In this document: piece by piece, positions 17,226-27,994 of the stretch
Layout: each line of letters opens with the position of its first letter
Position numbering within the stretch: the first letter of the stretch is position 1
Origin: Herpetosiphon giganteus
GTDB lineage: Bacteria > Chloroflexota > Chloroflexia > Chloroflexales > Herpetosiphonaceae
Direction of reading: 5' to 3'
Assembly: GCF_016907925.1 (NCBI RefSeq)
Contig: NZ_JAFBCZ010000016.1
Span: forward strand, 1 to 64,000
DNA: 64,000 nucleotides
The notes under the pieces: generated by a model
Databases searched by the model: none
Told to the model about the DNA's origin: nothing
What the model saw: the letters and a program-made list of their open reading frames with translations, nothing else
Made by a program: the position numbers and the translations under genes

Positions 17226-17825
17226 ACATTGTCCCTTCGTATTTGCATTGATGCTTGTTGCTACGATTGCTTGCAAGGTGATTGATTATTGAAACCGATT
17301 CCTCAGCTAGCGAAAATCGCATATTTATAATTCTAAAAATACATTAAGAGTTTCAATTTGTGAAGCCCTATTGTGGGCAATTGAGCCATAAAAAAGCGTA
17401 TCACCTTTTGGGGTTATAAATCCCCGTTTGGGGTGATAACGGTTAAGCAAGAAGTGGTACTAGCCCATCCCCTGTATTACCATGGTAATTCAAGCATATA
17501 GGACTAAAGATTACCAGAATCTGAATTGGCATGGTATAGGATGTAGCTGCATTTTCTGCCGATCGTCGATCAACGTTGATCAACAACAAGCTTGTGATGG
17601 ATATGCTAGCATCCATGATTTGATGCAGTGTCTTGTGGTCTATGTGATTGATATTTGTAGCTTTGAAGTCTGAGTGTTCCAGTTATTGTGCTGCATTACC
17701 TAATCGGTACGATTGATTTTTATCGAATGCAGCGATTAACCACTGTGATGCAGCTGGTAGCCCAAATTACTTAGCACTTCAGCATTTTTGAACGCGACAT
17801 GTAGCCATTTCAGAGGAGCAATCGT
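17226..17825. promoter_or_regulatory. Divergent promoter region of the cellulase and repeat-protein genes
   Basis: 600 bp without a credible gene. It holds a perfect 14-bp palindrome GATCAACGTTGATC at 17568-17581, which could be an operator, and a TTTGGGGTTATAAATCCCC / GTTTGGGGTGATAAC repeat at about 17407-17441. An AGAGGAG ribosome site precedes the downstream gene. No clear -35/-10 pair was seen. Confidence 0.45.
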
Positions 17826-20800
17826 ATGAATTTCTTCCGGTCTCAGCGCAATTATGGGCGGCTTTTACTCGCCTTAATCGTCGTTCTTAATCTTGGTATG
17901 GCACGCTCTGCGGCAGCTGCTGGAGAGACTCCCTACGCTAATTCTGTTGATTCGAGTACGAGCGGGGTGATTGTTAATGGCAATAATGCGGTTGGCGCAC
18001 CAAACGGTACTACAACAACTGTGCTAGGATTGGTCGGCTTAAATCTGACCCTCGATATGGGCTTAAACGAAGAAGGTACTGGCGACCTTGTGGTCTACTA
18101 CGCTGGGATCGGCGTACAAATAGCTCCAACGGTTCAGTTCCTCAATAGTAGCCGCCAAGTGATATCCTCGGCTCCATTAAATCTGATTGGTTTATCACTT
18201 GGTTCGATTTATTCAACCACTGTAACCTATGCAAATAAGCCTACTCCATACCGCTATGTCCGCTTTACCTCACTGTTAACTGCATATCAAATTGATGCAG
18301 TTGCAGCGATAACATTTCGCCCCGATAGCGATAACGATGGGGTGAATGATAGTGATGAAATTACCAACGGCACTAACCCCCTTAACCCTGATACTGATGG
18401 CGATGGTTTGAATGATGGCCAAGAAATCGTCAATGGGACTAACCCGAATAACCCCGATACTGATGGCGATGGCATGCCCGATGGTTGGGAAGTCAGCTAT
18501 ACGCTCAATCCAAACGATGCAACTGGCGCAAATGGCGCAGCTGGCGACCCAGATAGCGATGGCTCGACCAACTTGCAAGAATATCAAAAATCGACCAATC
18601 CCAAAAATGCTGATACTGATGGCGATGGCTTGAATGACGGCGCTGAAACAACCGCCGGCACCAATCCGAACAATCCCGATAGTGATGCTGATGGTTTGCC
18701 CGATGGTTGGGAAGTGACCTATACGTTGAATCCATTGAGTTCAACTGGCGCAAATGGCGCAGCTGGCGACCCTGACGCTGATGGTTCAACCAACCTGCAA
18801 GAATATCAAAGAGGCACCAATCCCAAAAATGCTGATACTGATGGCGATGGGTTAAACGATGGTGCTGAAGCAGCGCTTGGCACCAATCCAAACGATAGTG
18901 ACAGCGATAACGATACCTTGCCCGATGGCTGGGAAGTTACCAACAGCCTCAATCCATTGAATGCAAGCGGCAACCAAGGTGGCTCAGGCGACCCTGACGC
19001 TGATGGCTCGACCAACTTGCAAGAATATCAAAATAGCACGAACCCCAATGACAACGATAGCGACAACGATAGCTTGACGGATGGCCAGGAAGCCACCTTG
19101 GGCACGAATCCCAATAATCCCGATAGTGATGCCGATGGCTTGCCCGATGGTTGGGAAGTTGCAAACAGCCTCAATCCATTAAGCAATACTGGCGCAAATG
19201 GTGCAGCAGGCGACCCTGATGCTGATAGCTCAAGCAACTTGCAAGAATATCAAAATGGCACCAACCCCAATGATAATGATAGCGACAACGACGGCTTGAC
19301 CGATGGCGCTGAAGCCAGCGCTGGCACGAACCCGAATAATGCTGATAGCGATGGCGATACCTTGCCCGATGGCTGGGAAGTCAACCATGGCTTGAATCCA
19401 TTGAACAGTACCGGGAACAACGGCGCAACCGGCGACCCCGATAATGATGGTTCGAATAATGCAGCCGAATATGCAGCAGGTACCCATCCTAACGATAATG
19501 ACAGCGACAATGATGGCTTGGCTGATGGCGCTGAAGCTGCGTTGGGAACCAACCCGAATAACCCTGATAGTGATGGCGATGGCTTGCCCGATGGCTGGGA
19601 AGTTACCAATAGCCTGAATCCTTTGAATCCAACTGGCACCCAGGGTGCAGCAGGCGACCCCGATACCGATGGCTCATCGAACTTGCAAGAATATCAAAAT
19701 GGGACGAATCCAAATGATAACGACAGCGATAACGATGGCTTGACTGACGGCGAAGAAGCCACCTTGGGCACGAATCCGAATAACGCTGATACTGACGGCG
19801 ATGGATTGCCCGATGGCTGGGAAGATGATAATGGACTTGATCCATTGAGCGGCGCTGGCGATGATGGCGCAGCAGGCGATCCCGATGCTGATGGCTCGAA
19901 TAACCTACAAGAATATCAAAATGGCACCAATCCAAATGATAATGACAGCGATAACGACGGCTTGAATGATGGCGCTGAAGCTGTTGCTGGCACGAATCCA
20001 AATGATAGTGACAGTGATGATGATGGTTTGCCAGACGGCTGGGAATTGAACAATGGCTTGAATCCATTGAATCCCAATGATGCTGCTGGCGACCCTGATA
20101 ACGATGGCTTGGATAATGGTGATGAATTTGCCAACGATACTAATCCACAGGTTGCTGATAGCGACAGCGATGGGTTAAACGATGGTGATGAGGTCGCAGT
20201 TGGTACGAATCCAAATGACAGTGACACCGACAACGATAGTTTGCCTGATGGCTGGGAAGCCGATAATGGGCTTGATCCATTGAGCGGTACTGGTGATGAT
20301 GGTGCAGCTGGCGATCCCGATGCTGATGGCTCGAATAACGCTGCTGAATATGCAGCTGGCACCAATCCAAATGACAATGATAGCGATAATGATGGCTTGA
20401 CCGACGGTGAAGAATCGAGCCTGGGTACCAACCCAAATAATGCTGATAGTGATGGCGATGGCTTGCCTGATGGCTGGGAAGTTGATAATAGCCTGAATCC
20501 ATTGAGCAACATGGGCGATGATGGTGCAGCTGGCGACCCAGATGCTGATGATTCGAGCAACTTGCAAGAATATCAAAATGGCACGAATCCCAATGACAAC
20601 GATAGTGACAACGATGGCTTGAATGATGGCGCTGAAGCTGTCGCAGGCACCAATCCAAACGATAGTGACAGCGATAACGATACCTTGCCCGATGGCTGGG
20701 AAGTTGATAATGGGCTTGATCCATTGAGCGGTACTGGTGATGATGGTGCAGCTGGTGACCCAGATGCTGATGATTCGAGCAACTTGCAAGAATATCAAAA

Positions 20801-22151
20801 TGGCACGAATCCCAATGACAACGATAGTGACAACGATGGCTTGAATGATGGCGCTGAAGCTGTCGCAGGCACCAATCCAAACGATAGTGACAGCGATAAC
20901 GATAGCTTGCCTGACGGCTGGGAAGTTGATAATGGGCTTGATCCATTGAGTGGCGCTGGTGATGATGGGGCAGCTGGCGACCCAGATGCTGATGATTTGA
21001 ACAATGCCGACGAATATAGCAATACTACTAATCCAAACGATAGCGATAGTGATAATGATACCTTGCCCGATGGTTGGGAAGTAAGCTATGGACTTGATCC
21101 ATTGAGTGGTACTGGTGATGATGGGGCAGCTGGCAATCCTGATAACGACAGTTATGACAATGCAACCGAATTTGCCAATGGTACCAGTCCAATAGTCTTT
21201 GATGCACCTGCGGCAACTAATACGCCAGTGCCAACAGCGACCGAAGTCCCAACGGCAACCAGCGTTGTACCAACCGCAACCGAGGTTCCGACCGCAACGG
21301 CGACCGAAGTCCCAACGGCAACGGCGACTGACGTACCAACGGCAACCAGTGTTCCGACCGCAACGGCCACTGACGTACCAACGGCGACCAGTGTTCCGAC
21401 CGCAACGGCCACTGATGTCCCAACGGCAACGGCGACTGACGTACCAACGGCAACCAGTGTCCCGACCGCAACGGCAACCGACGTGCCAACGGCAACGGCG
21501 ACTGACGTACCAACGGCAACCAGTGTTCCGACCGCAACGGCCACTGACGTACCAACGGCGACCAGTGTTCCGACCGCAACGGCCACCGACGTGCCAACGG
21601 CAACGGCAACTGATGTCCCAACGGCAACCAGTGTCCCGACCGCAACGGCCACTGACGTACCAACGGCAACCAGTGTCCCGACCGCAACGGCAACCGACGT
21701 GCCAACGGCGACCAGTGTTCCGACCGCAACGGCCACTGATGTGCCAACGGCGACCAATGTACCAACCGCGACGGCAACTGATGTGCCAACGGCAACCAGT
21801 GTCCCGACCGCGACGGCGACTGACGTGCCAACCGTAACCGCGACCGCTACAGCGATTGCAACCGCGACCGCAACGTCGATTGCGACCGCAACGGCAACCA
21901 ACGTACCGACTGCAACAGCCACGGCAATTGTAACTGCCACGGCAACGGCAACCAATGTACCAACTGCGACGAGCACCAACGTGCCAACTGCGACGAGCAC
22001 CAACGTGCCAACTGCGACGAGCACCAACGTGCCAACTGCGACGAGCACCAACGTGCCAACTGCAACGAGCACCAACGTGCCAACTGCGACGGCGACGACT
22101 CAACCAACCCAAGTCAAGATTTTCTTGCCAATCGCAATGAAAGGCGAATAA
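17826..22151 (+). CDS. Large secreted protein with thrombospondin-3-like calcium repeats and PTAT-rich stalk
   Basis: 1441 residues. Signal peptide at 1-33, then a unique domain to about 165 that begins near '[13 protein letters not shown]' and looks beta-rich. Residues about 165-1125 are a long array of acidic repeats; 13 units contain 'PDGWE', each with 'DxDxDGLxDGxE', 'GTNPN' and 'LQEYQ' segments. This matches thrombospondin type-3/EF-like calcium-binding repeats, so the region should be a calcium-stiffened rod. Residues about 1137-1425 are a [11 protein letters not shown] stalk. The protein ends '[11 protein letters not shown]', a tail shared with two other surface proteins here. A surface or sheath role is inferred. 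Confidence 0.85.
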   Translation: MNFFRSQRNYGRLLLALIVVLNLGMARSAAAAGETPYANSVDSSTSGVIVNGNNAVGAPNGTTTTVLGLVGLNLTLDMGLNEEGTGDLVVYYAGIGVQIAPTVQFLNSSRQVISSAPLNLIGLSLGSIYSTTVTYANKPTPYRYVRFTSLLTAYQIDAVAAITFRPDSDNDGVNDSDEITNGTNPLNPDTDGDGLNDGQEIVNGTNPNNPDTDGDGMPDGWEVSYTLNPNDATGANGAAGDPDSDGSTNLQEYQKSTNPKNADTDGDGLNDGAETTAGTNPNNPDSDADGLPDGWEVTYTLNPLSSTGANGAAGDPDADGSTNLQEYQRGTNPKNADTDGDGLNDGAEAALGTNPNDSDSDNDTLPDGWEVTNSLNPLNASGNQGGSGDPDADGSTNLQEYQNSTNPNDNDSDNDSLTDGQEATLGTNPNNPDSDADGLPDGWEVANSLNPLSNTGANGAAGDPDADSSSNLQEYQNGTNPNDNDSDNDGLTDGAEASAGTNPNNADSDGDTLPDGWEVNHGLNPLNSTGNNGATGDPDNDGSNNAAEYAAGTHPNDNDSDNDGLADGAEAALGTNPNNPDSDGDGLPDGWEVTNSLNPLNPTGTQGAAGDPDTDGSSNLQEYQNGTNPNDNDSDNDGLTDGEEATLGTNPNNADTDGDGLPDGWEDDNGLDPLSGAGDDGAAGDPDADGSNNLQEYQNGTNPNDNDSDNDGLNDGAEAVAGTNPNDSDSDDDGLPDGWELNNGLNPLNPNDAAGDPDNDGLDNGDEFANDTNPQVADSDSDGLNDGDEVAVGTNPNDSDTDNDSLPDGWEADNGLDPLSGTGDDGAAGDPDADGSNNAAEYAAGTNPNDNDSDNDGLTDGEESSLGTNPNNADSDGDGLPDGWEVDNSLNPLSNMGDDGAAGDPDADDSSNLQEYQNGTNPNDNDSDNDGLNDGAEAVAGTNPNDSDSDNDTLPDGWEVDNGLDPLSGTGDDGAAGDPDADDSSNLQEYQNGTNPNDNDSDNDGLNDGAEAVAGTNPNDSDSDNDSLPDGWEVDNGLDPLSGAGDDGAAGDPDADDLNNADEYSNTTNPNDSDSDNDTLPDGWEVSYGLDPLSGTGDDGAAGNPDNDSYDNATEFANGTSPIVFDAPAATNTPVPTATEVPTATSVVPTATEVPTATATEVPTATATDVPTATSVPTATATDVPTATSVPTATATDVPTATATDVPTATSVPTATATDVPTATATDVPTATSVPTATATDVPTATSVPTATATDVPTATATDVPTATSVPTATATDVPTATSVPTATATDVPTATSVPTATATDVPTATNVPTATATDVPTATSVPTATATDVPTVTATATAIATATATSIATATATNVPTATATAIVTATATATNVPTATSTNVPTATSTNVPTATSTNVPTATSTNVPTATSTNVPTATATTQPTQVKIFLPIAMKGE
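20541..20984 (+). repeat. Two nearly identical 222-bp tandem units inside the repeat protein
   Basis: GATGCTGATGATTCGAGCAA begins at 20541 and again at 20763. The following 150 bp or more are almost unchanged between copies (74 codons per unit), whereas other units of the array differ at many synonymous sites. This marks a recent duplication. Confidence 0.8.
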
Positions 22152-22168
22152 ATCTTCGTAGGCTCAGC

Positions 22169-22205
22169 CGCCCTGTTTGTTCAACAAACAGGGCGGTTTT
22201 TTTTA
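22169..22205 (+). terminator. Terminator of the repeat-protein gene
   Basis: CCGCCCTGTTTGT, loop, ACAAACAGGGCGG, followed by eight T. A strong intrinsic terminator 18 nt after the stop codon. Confidence 0.92.
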
Positions 22206-22277
22206 TTAAGCGAGATTTTTATGATACAGTTCGAGATGCGGTGAGAATGGTTCTCAGAATCTATTTAGGAGGTCTTT

Positions 22278-22679
22278 GTGATCGATCGTATGTTCCTTTC
22301 GCCAACTATTCACATGCATATGGGGTCGCTTGTGATCATAGTTAGCCTTTTGGCGATGGGTTATACCTGTTGGCTGGCTTGGAAAGGTAAAGAGCTTAAT
22401 CGCTGGGCGAATGTGGCGATTATTAGCATGCAACTGGTGATTATGATTCAAGCGCTGTTGGGGATTAAGTTGCTTGATCAAGGGCTTGGTGTCGTGCAGT
22501 TATATATTCATTATGTCGGCGGGCTAGCACCACTTTTCTTTTGCTCGCTGTTTTATTGGATTCCGATTGCCCGCCCGAAGCTCAAAACCCGCTTTGCAGC
22601 AGCCGTCACCGTTGGCTCGTTTTTGTTTGTGATTATGACGTTTACAATTGGCCAAGCCTATGTGCGCGGCACAATTTAA
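22278..22679 (+). CDS. Four-helix membrane protein of unknown function
   Basis: 133 residues with four hydrophobic segments at about 13-35, 43-65, 74-96 and 105-127. No enzyme motif is visible; histidines at the outer end of helix 1 ('TIHMHMG') and in helix 3 ('YIHYVGG') could bind metal or haem, which is speculative. The start is GTG 22278 because AGGAGG lies 5 nt upstream; ATG 22290 would be 17 nt away. A hairpin at 22690 closes the gene. Confidence 0.65.
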   Translation: MIDRMFLSPTIHMHMGSLVIIVSLLAMGYTCWLAWKGKELNRWANVAIISMQLVIMIQALLGIKLLDQGLGVVQLYIHYVGGLAPLFFCSLFYWIPIARPKLKTRFAAAVTVGSFLFVIMTFTIGQAYVRGTI

Positions 22680-22689
22680 TTGATCATCA

Positions 22690-22723
22690 GCCTCTCGTAG
22701 CAGCAAAACTATGAGAGGCTTGC
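22690..22723 (+). terminator. Hairpin after the four-helix protein
   Basis: GCCTCTCGTAG (22690-22700) pairs with CTATGAGAGGC (22709-22719), one wobble, followed by TTGCTTG. The weak T tail makes it a moderate terminator; the cupin gene converges from the other side. Confidence 0.6.
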
Positions 22724-22740
22724 TTGATCTTAATCCTTGG

Positions 22741-23106
22741 CTAAATCTGTTCGAGTTGACTACGGGTGCGCTCGTTGTTCAAATTGCCAGTGTTGAGCGT
22801 GGTTGCTGGCTCAAACATCATCAACCAAACTTCTTCGGTTTCAGCTACGGGACAATGCTCGACCCCACGCGGCACAATCAACATATCGCCTTGATTCAGT
22901 ACTTGATCGCCATCACGCAGTTGCATGCGCAAGCGGCCTTGCACCACGAAAAATAATTCATCTTCATGTTCGTGATGATGCCACTCAAAAGCGCCTTGAA
23001 GTTTTGCCACTTTAACGTGTTGGCCGTTAAGCTCGCCAACAACCCGTGGATTCCAATAATCGTTGAAGTGACCAAATTTCTCAAGCAGATTAATCACTGA
23101 AGGCAT
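22741..23106 (-). CDS. Single-domain cupin protein
   Basis: 121 residues. Cupin motif 1 is seen as 'EWHHHEHEDELFFVVQG', with the metal-binding His/His/Glu set, and motif 2 as 'GDMLIVPRGVEHCPVAE'. Stand-alone cupins of this size include sugar isomerases, dioxygenases and storage-type metal binders; the substrate is not readable. AAGGAG lies 7 nt before the ATG. It is separated from the GH16 gene by a terminator, so it has its own promoter. Confidence 0.8.
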   Translation of the reverse strand: MPSVINLLEKFGHFNDYWNPRVVGELNGQHVKVAKLQGAFEWHHHEHEDELFFVVQGRLRMQLRDGDQVLNQGDMLIVPRGVEHCPVAETEEVWLMMFEPATTLNTGNLNNERTRSQLEQI

Positions 23107-23142
23107 AGGTTGGCTCCTTAAAACGAATGCGCTGCTTAAATA

Positions 23143-23180
23143 ATAACCCGACTGACCCCATCGAGGATCAATCGGGTCGC
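23143..23180 (-). terminator. Terminator of the GH16 gene
   Basis: On the minus strand ACCCGA-TTGATCC..GGGGTCA-GTCGGGT followed by TATTATTT. It lies 16 nt after the GH16 stop codon and before the cupin gene. Confidence 0.75.
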
Positions 23181-23195
23181 TGATTGAGGGTAATG

Positions 23196-25433
23196 CTATT
23201 TAGATTGTTGGGCAAGTGGCAAGTATTGGGCTGCTGAAGCTGGTTTTTGCCAAACTTCAACATAATCAACTTCGAGCAAGCCATTGCCCGCCACAATACT
23301 ATCGACGGTTGATTGTTTGATGCCGAAGTAGGCACAGCCTGCTGGTAATGGATTGCCAGTGCAGCCATTGTAGCCAGCGGGATATTCGCCGCCCAAAGCC
23401 AAGTTCAAGATGAAGAATTTGGGATTGTCATATGTCCATTGACCATAATCGGCGATGATTTGGGCACGGGTAAAGCTCAGAATTTCGCGATCGTCGACGA
23501 ACCATTTGATAAAGGTTGGGTCCCATTCGACGGCGTAGGTGTGCCAATTGCCAGTTGTTTGGCCTGCTGGTAAATTAACCAAGCCGCCAGCCGAGCCAGC
23601 GCCCCAATAGCCTGGGCCATGCAATGCACCTGATGTCCAGTTGCCATAGCCAATATTTTCCATAATATCAAGCTCCCCGTTGCCAGGCCAGCCAACTTCG
23701 TTGATATTTGCGCCCATCATCCAGAAGGCTGGCCAGTAGCCTTCGCCAACCGGCATTTTCATACGCGCAACCATTTTGCCATACAAAAAGCTTTGGCGGC
23801 CTAAGCCGAAAATTCGGCCTGAGGTGAAGGGATAGCCGTTGGCGGTTTCTTTGCGGGCTGTGATTTTCAAGGTTCCGCCGCTGACTGCAACATTGTTGCT
23901 GGTATATTGCTGCTGCTCGCCATTGACATGCACATCGTTATCGTAGGCCCAATTGCTCATGTTCAAATTAGTGCCATCGAAATTTTCAACCCAAACTCGG
24001 CTATAGCTCCCCGTTAATGGCGTAGGCGCTGGATCGTAGCTTGGGTTGCCTGCGTTGCAGCCATAGACTTCCAATTCCCAGATTGAATAGCCATATTCGG
24101 TGGCTTTTTTGGTCATATTGATGCGTAGATAGCGGCCAGTAACCGGAGTCAGATTGTAGTCGTTGCTGGTTTGGGTGTTGCCAACCACGCTGCGTAGCGT
24201 CGTCCAATTGCTGCGATCATTCGAAATTTGAATTTGATAATCGGCGGCAAAGGCTGATTCCCACAGAATGCGCACGCGATTAATTGTGGCGTTGGTTGAA
24301 CCTAAATCAACATACAACCACGCATTGGCTGGGCCGCTTGGATACCAAAGATGGCTCCAACGCGTAGTCGTGGCGTTGCCATCAACAGCTTGGGCCGGAG
24401 TCGAAGTTTTCGATTCGTAAAACCAAGCATAGGCTGGTTTGTTCAAGGCAATGTTGCTCGAAGTTGGGCAGCTATTTGGAATTGTGGTTGGTTGGGCGGT
24501 GGGCTGAGCTGTCGGTTGGGTCGTTGGCTGAACGGTTGGTTGGCTGCTGCCACTATAAATCTCAACCTCAAATAACGAAATACCATACGCTGTGGCGCGA
24601 GTGATGCTTTCGATCCGTAGATAACGGCTTGTACCGCTGATGCTCAAATCGTCAAGATTGCCATCGCTGTTGCTGATGGTTTGGATGGTCGTCCATGTGT
24701 TGGCATCGTTGGAGCTTTGGATGCGGTAGCTCGTGGCGTAGGCCGCTTCCCAACGCAAAACAATGCGATTGAAGCTTTGTACGCTACCAAGATCAACTTG
24801 CAACCATTGGCCATCGGTAAAACTGCTGCTCCAACGAGTATCCAGATTACCATCGACAGCGTAGTTGGCTGTTGTGGCCGCATTTTCGTTGCTTGAGGCA
24901 AGCGTTATTTTGTTTAATGCAAGATTGCTGCTATTTGTAACGCCATAAATTTCAAATTCAAACAGCGAAATGCCATACGCTGTGGCGCGAGTGATGCTTT
25001 CGATTCGCAGATAGCGACCTATGCCACTGATGCTCAAATCGTCAAGATTGCCATCGCTGTTGCTGACGGTTTGAATCGTCGTCCACGTGGAGGCATCGTT
25101 GGAGCTTTGGATGCGGTAACTGCTGGCGTAGGCTGCTTCCCAGCGCAAAACAATGCGATTGAAGCTTTGCACACTGCCAAGATCAACCCGCAACCATTGG
25201 CCATCGGCAAAACTGCTGCTCCAACGGGTATTTACATTGCCATCGAGTGCCAGTGCCGCGCCAAAATCGGCATTTTCACTGCTTGAGGCCAGCGCGGTTT
25301 TGCCCAGCGCGAGGTTGGTTGCGGCAAACGTACTTTGGGGCTTGCCCAAAAACAGCATTGGGCTGAGTAGCAAACAGGCCAATAAGGCCAAGCGCGATCC
25401 ACCACGAGCAGAAAATCGTCTCCTTGAGAACAT
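23196..25433 (-). CDS. Secreted GH16 beta-glucanase with three discoidin-type binding domains
   Basis: 745 residues. Signal peptide to about 38, two nearly identical F5/8-type C (CBM32-like) domains at about 40-165 and 170-295, a short 'QPTAQPTAQPT' linker, a third more distant copy at about 325-455, then a GH16 domain at about 475-735. The catalytic motif is intact ('GELDIMENIG', E-x-D-x-x-E), pointing to a beta-1,3- or mixed-linked glucanase. It ends 'AAQYLPLAQQSK', the short tail seen in two other surface proteins. ATG 25433 has AAAGGAG 9 nt upstream. Probably digests fungal or plant glucans outside the cell. Confidence 0.9.
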   Translation of the reverse strand: MFSRRRFSARGGSRLALLACLLLSPMLFLGKPQSTFAATNLALGKTALASSSENADFGAALALDGNVNTRWSSSFADGQWLRVDLGSVQSFNRIVLRWEAAYASSYRIQSSNDASTWTTIQTVSNSDGNLDDLSISGIGRYLRIESITRATAYGISLFEFEIYGVTNSSNLALNKITLASSNENAATTANYAVDGNLDTRWSSSFTDGQWLQVDLGSVQSFNRIVLRWEAAYATSYRIQSSNDANTWTTIQTISNSDGNLDDLSISGTSRYLRIESITRATAYGISLFEVEIYSGSSQPTVQPTTQPTAQPTAQPTTIPNSCPTSSNIALNKPAYAWFYESKTSTPAQAVDGNATTTRWSHLWYPSGPANAWLYVDLGSTNATINRVRILWESAFAADYQIQISNDRSNWTTLRSVVGNTQTSNDYNLTPVTGRYLRINMTKKATEYGYSIWELEVYGCNAGNPSYDPAPTPLTGSYSRVWVENFDGTNLNMSNWAYDNDVHVNGEQQQYTSNNVAVSGGTLKITARKETANGYPFTSGRIFGLGRQSFLYGKMVARMKMPVGEGYWPAFWMMGANINEVGWPGNGELDIMENIGYGNWTSGALHGPGYWGAGSAGGLVNLPAGQTTGNWHTYAVEWDPTFIKWFVDDREILSFTRAQIIADYGQWTYDNPKFFILNLALGGEYPAGYNGCTGNPLPAGCAYFGIKQSTVDSIVAGNGLLEVDYVEVWQKPASAAQYLPLAQQSK

Positions 25434-25599
25434 CGTTGGCGCTCCTTTGATCAAAAGACCAATACTTATTCCAATGAAATTAATTAAAACACGTTAAGAT
25501 ACGCGCATGCAAGGGTTTTAATCAAAGATGACTTGAAATAGCTGTTTGAATAGCTAGCTAGCGCTACCTTTTGCTTTATCGGCGTGTGAAAGGAGTGTT

Positions 25600-27168
25600 A
25601 TGGATAGCTACGATAGTGTGGTGATTGGCAGCGGACACAATGCCCTGATTACAGCAGCTTACTTGGCGCGGGCAGGCAAATCGGTGTTGGTGCTCGAAAA
25701 CAACGATCGGATTGGCGGGCTGGTTCGGACGGAAGAATTAACCTTGCCTGGCTTCAAGCACGATGTCTATTCCTCGGCGCATCCACTTTTTACTACTAGC
25801 CAAGCCTATGCCGAGCTTGGCGCTGAGTTAACCGCCCGTGGTTTGCGCTACATCAACACCGATATTCCAACTGGCGTATCGTTTAGCGATGGCAGAACCG
25901 CGATTTTACCCCAAGCCTTCGAGGCTGTTTTGGCCGAGGCTGAGCGCTTAGCAGCGGGCGATGGCGCAATCTTTGGTCAAATGCTGGCTTCATTCAATCC
26001 CTATGTTGAGGATGTGTTTCGCTTGTTCGCGATGGATCTGCAATCGCCCGCAGCGCAAACGATTATTCAACGCTTGCTGCGTGGCGAAGCTGGTTATTCG
26101 CCATTTAGTAAGTTGCTGTTTGAAACGGCGCGCCATGTGGTCAGCCCATTTCAATCGCCAGTGATGCAGGCCATGCTTGCGCCATGGGTCATGCATCTTG
26201 GCCGTAATCCCGATGAAATTGGCAGTGGTTTATGGGTTTATCTGATTGTGTTGGCGACGATGGGCGCGGGCATGGCCACACCAGAAGGTGGCAGCGAGCA
26301 ATTAGCCGTGGCGTTGGGCCGTTTAATTAGCGATCATGGCGGCGTGATTCGCACGCAAACCGCAGCCACGCGAATTGTGCTGGCTAATGGCAAGGCCAGC
26401 GAAGTGCATACCAATACTGGCGAGGCCTTCAAGGTGCGCGAGCATGTGATTGCGTCGGTCAATCCTGATCAGCTGTATTTGCGCTTGTTGGCCGACACGC
26501 CACAGCCAGATTATGTGCTCCAGCAAGCCAAAAACTATCGTTATGGGCGCGGTTGCGTGCAAATTCATTTGGCGCTCAGCGAGCCGCCGCGCTGGCCTGA
26601 TCAACGCTTTAATCGGATTGGCCAGCCGCATTTAACCGATGGCTTGAATCAATGCACCTTGGCAGTTGCCCAAGCAATGGCGGGCTTGTTGCCGAGTAAT
26701 CCGACGTTTACTGTTGATTGCCCAACCAACCTCGACCCAAGCCGTGCGCCAGCAGGCAAGGCGATTATGCGGGTGCAAGTGCTCGAAGTGCCGTGCCGCC
26801 CGCTTGGCGATGCTGCTGGCCAGATTGCGGTTGGCGATGGCACATGGACAGGCGATTTGACCAAGCGCTTTGTTGAACGGATTTTGGCAATCGTTGAACG
26901 CCATATTCCGAATATTCCATCAAGTGTTTTGGGCATAAACGTGATTACGCCAAGCAGTTTGGCCCAATTTAGCCCCAACCTTGGGCCTGGCGATCCCTAT
27001 GGAGGTGCACACGATTTTGCGCAAAGCTATCTGTTGCGGCCAATGCCAGCCCAACCAAGCCACCAAACCTTGGTATCCAATATCTTTATGCTTGGGGCTG
27101 CAACCTGGCCGGGCCATGGAATTAACGGTGGGTCTGGCTATATTGTGGCCAAGCAGCTGTTAACTTAA
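25600..27168 (+). CDS. Phytoene-desaturase-type FAD oxidoreductase
   Basis: 522 residues. N-terminal 'DSVVIGSGHNALITAAYLAR' and 'VLENNDRIGGLVRTEE' form the FAD-binding fold of the CrtI/PYROXD2 family; the C-terminal 'IFMLGAATWPGHGINGGSGY' closes the flavin site. Members include carotenoid desaturases and isomerases and uncharacterised NAD(P)/FAD enzymes. No carotenoid genes are adjacent, so a pigment role is not assured. AAAGGAG is 5 nt before the ATG. The stop overlaps the convergent PAP2 gene by 4 bp. Confidence 0.8.
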   Translation: MDSYDSVVIGSGHNALITAAYLARAGKSVLVLENNDRIGGLVRTEELTLPGFKHDVYSSAHPLFTTSQAYAELGAELTARGLRYINTDIPTGVSFSDGRTAILPQAFEAVLAEAERLAAGDGAIFGQMLASFNPYVEDVFRLFAMDLQSPAAQTIIQRLLRGEAGYSPFSKLLFETARHVVSPFQSPVMQAMLAPWVMHLGRNPDEIGSGLWVYLIVLATMGAGMATPEGGSEQLAVALGRLISDHGGVIRTQTAATRIVLANGKASEVHTNTGEAFKVREHVIASVNPDQLYLRLLADTPQPDYVLQQAKNYRYGRGCVQIHLALSEPPRWPDQRFNRIGQPHLTDGLNQCTLAVAQAMAGLLPSNPTFTVDCPTNLDPSRAPAGKAIMRVQVLEVPCRPLGDAAGQIAVGDGTWTGDLTKRFVERILAIVERHIPNIPSSVLGINVITPSSLAQFSPNLGPGDPYGGAHDFAQSYLLRPMPAQPSHQTLVSNIFMLGAATWPGHGINGGSGYIVAKQLLT

Positions 27169-27881
27169 TTGGCTCGATGGCGCTGCCGTTGCCAACTAAT
27201 GCCATGCCACAAGGTCCGCAAACACGCTAACCATGCGATCCCGCCAATCCAGCCAGCGCTAATATCGGTGGGATAATGCACGGCAAAAACGACCCGTGAA
27301 ATGCCAATCAGCACGGCGATTGCTGCCAAGCCACTAATAAGGCCCAAGCGGCGTTGTTGGCGCTGGCCATAACTGAGGGCAATTGCCAAACTGCCGTACC
27401 ATGCTGCCGCGGCCATGGCATGGCCACTGGGAAAGCTATAGGTGCTGATCTGGTAGGCTGGCTCGAAGATGCTGGGCCGTGGCCGCTCGAAGCCCTGTTT
27501 GAGCACCGTCATCCAAATTGCAGCCCCAAGCAGGGCTAAGACGATTAAGCTCAAGCGGCTGCGCCATGCTGTTGGCTTGCGCCGATACAGCCAATAACCA
27601 ACGAGCAGGGTTTGGAAACTTAAGCCATAGAGCGTGCCAATCCATGTCGCCAAATAAAAAATTGGCGTGAGATAGGGCGCGTGGCTGCGCAACCAAAACC
27701 CACCAGCCAAGCCATTAAGATCAAATTGGTTAATGTCATTATTAATAAAGCCTGAAAGCCACCAAAAAATGGCAATCAAGCCAGCAGTGGCGGCGGTAGA
27801 AATCAAGATTGCGCGCAAACCGCCGATTGCAGTTTCGGAAACATCTGCTTGCCACGTGTCGTTGGTTGGTGATTGTTGCAT
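27165..27881 (-). CDS. PAP2-family membrane phosphatase
   Basis: 238 residues with about six membrane segments. All three phosphatase motifs are present: 'KQGFERPRP' (KxxxxxxRP), 'FPSGHAMA' (PSGH), and 'SRVVFAVHYPTD' (SRx5HxxxD). Family members dephosphorylate undecaprenyl-PP or phosphatidic acid at the outer membrane face. ATG 27881 has GGAG 8 nt upstream; the ATG at 27896 is less well placed. Convergent overlap with the FAD enzyme gene. Confidence 0.85.
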   Translation of the reverse strand: MQQSPTNDTWQADVSETAIGGLRAILISTAATAGLIAIFWWLSGFINNDINQFDLNGLAGGFWLRSHAPYLTPIFYLATWIGTLYGLSFQTLLVGYWLYRRKPTAWRSRLSLIVLALLGAAIWMTVLKQGFERPRPSIFEPAYQISTYSFPSGHAMAAAAWYGSLAIALSYGQRQQRRLGLISGLAAIAVLIGISRVVFAVHYPTDISAGWIGGIAWLACLRTLWHGISWQRQRHRAN

Positions 27882-27934
27882 CGAATCGAACTCCATTAAG
27901 CTAGCTGGTGGGCCTCTATAGCAGGCTTAAGGCC

Positions 27935-27973
27935 AACAAAAAACCACGGAGCCGAGGAATTGGCTCCGTGGTT
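27935..27973 (-). terminator. Terminator of the 203-residue membrane protein gene
   Basis: 11-bp perfect stem ACCACGGAGCC / GGCTCCGTGGT with an 8-nt loop; on the minus strand it is followed by TTTTTTG. Confidence 0.9.
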
Positions 27974-27994
27974 GTTCAATACTGCCGAGTATGA

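Noticed and set aside
21230-22100. Short regularly repeated units that might suggest a CRISPR array
   Set aside because: The repeats are in frame and encode [13 protein letters not shown]. No unique spacers exist and no cas genes are present.
20175-22112. A 645-codon open frame on the minus strand opposite the calcium-repeat protein
   Set aside because: It is a by-product of the biased repeat codons of the plus-strand gene. Its translation is low-complexity Cys/Arg/Gly-rich, there is no ribosome site, and several further frames are open in the same stretch.
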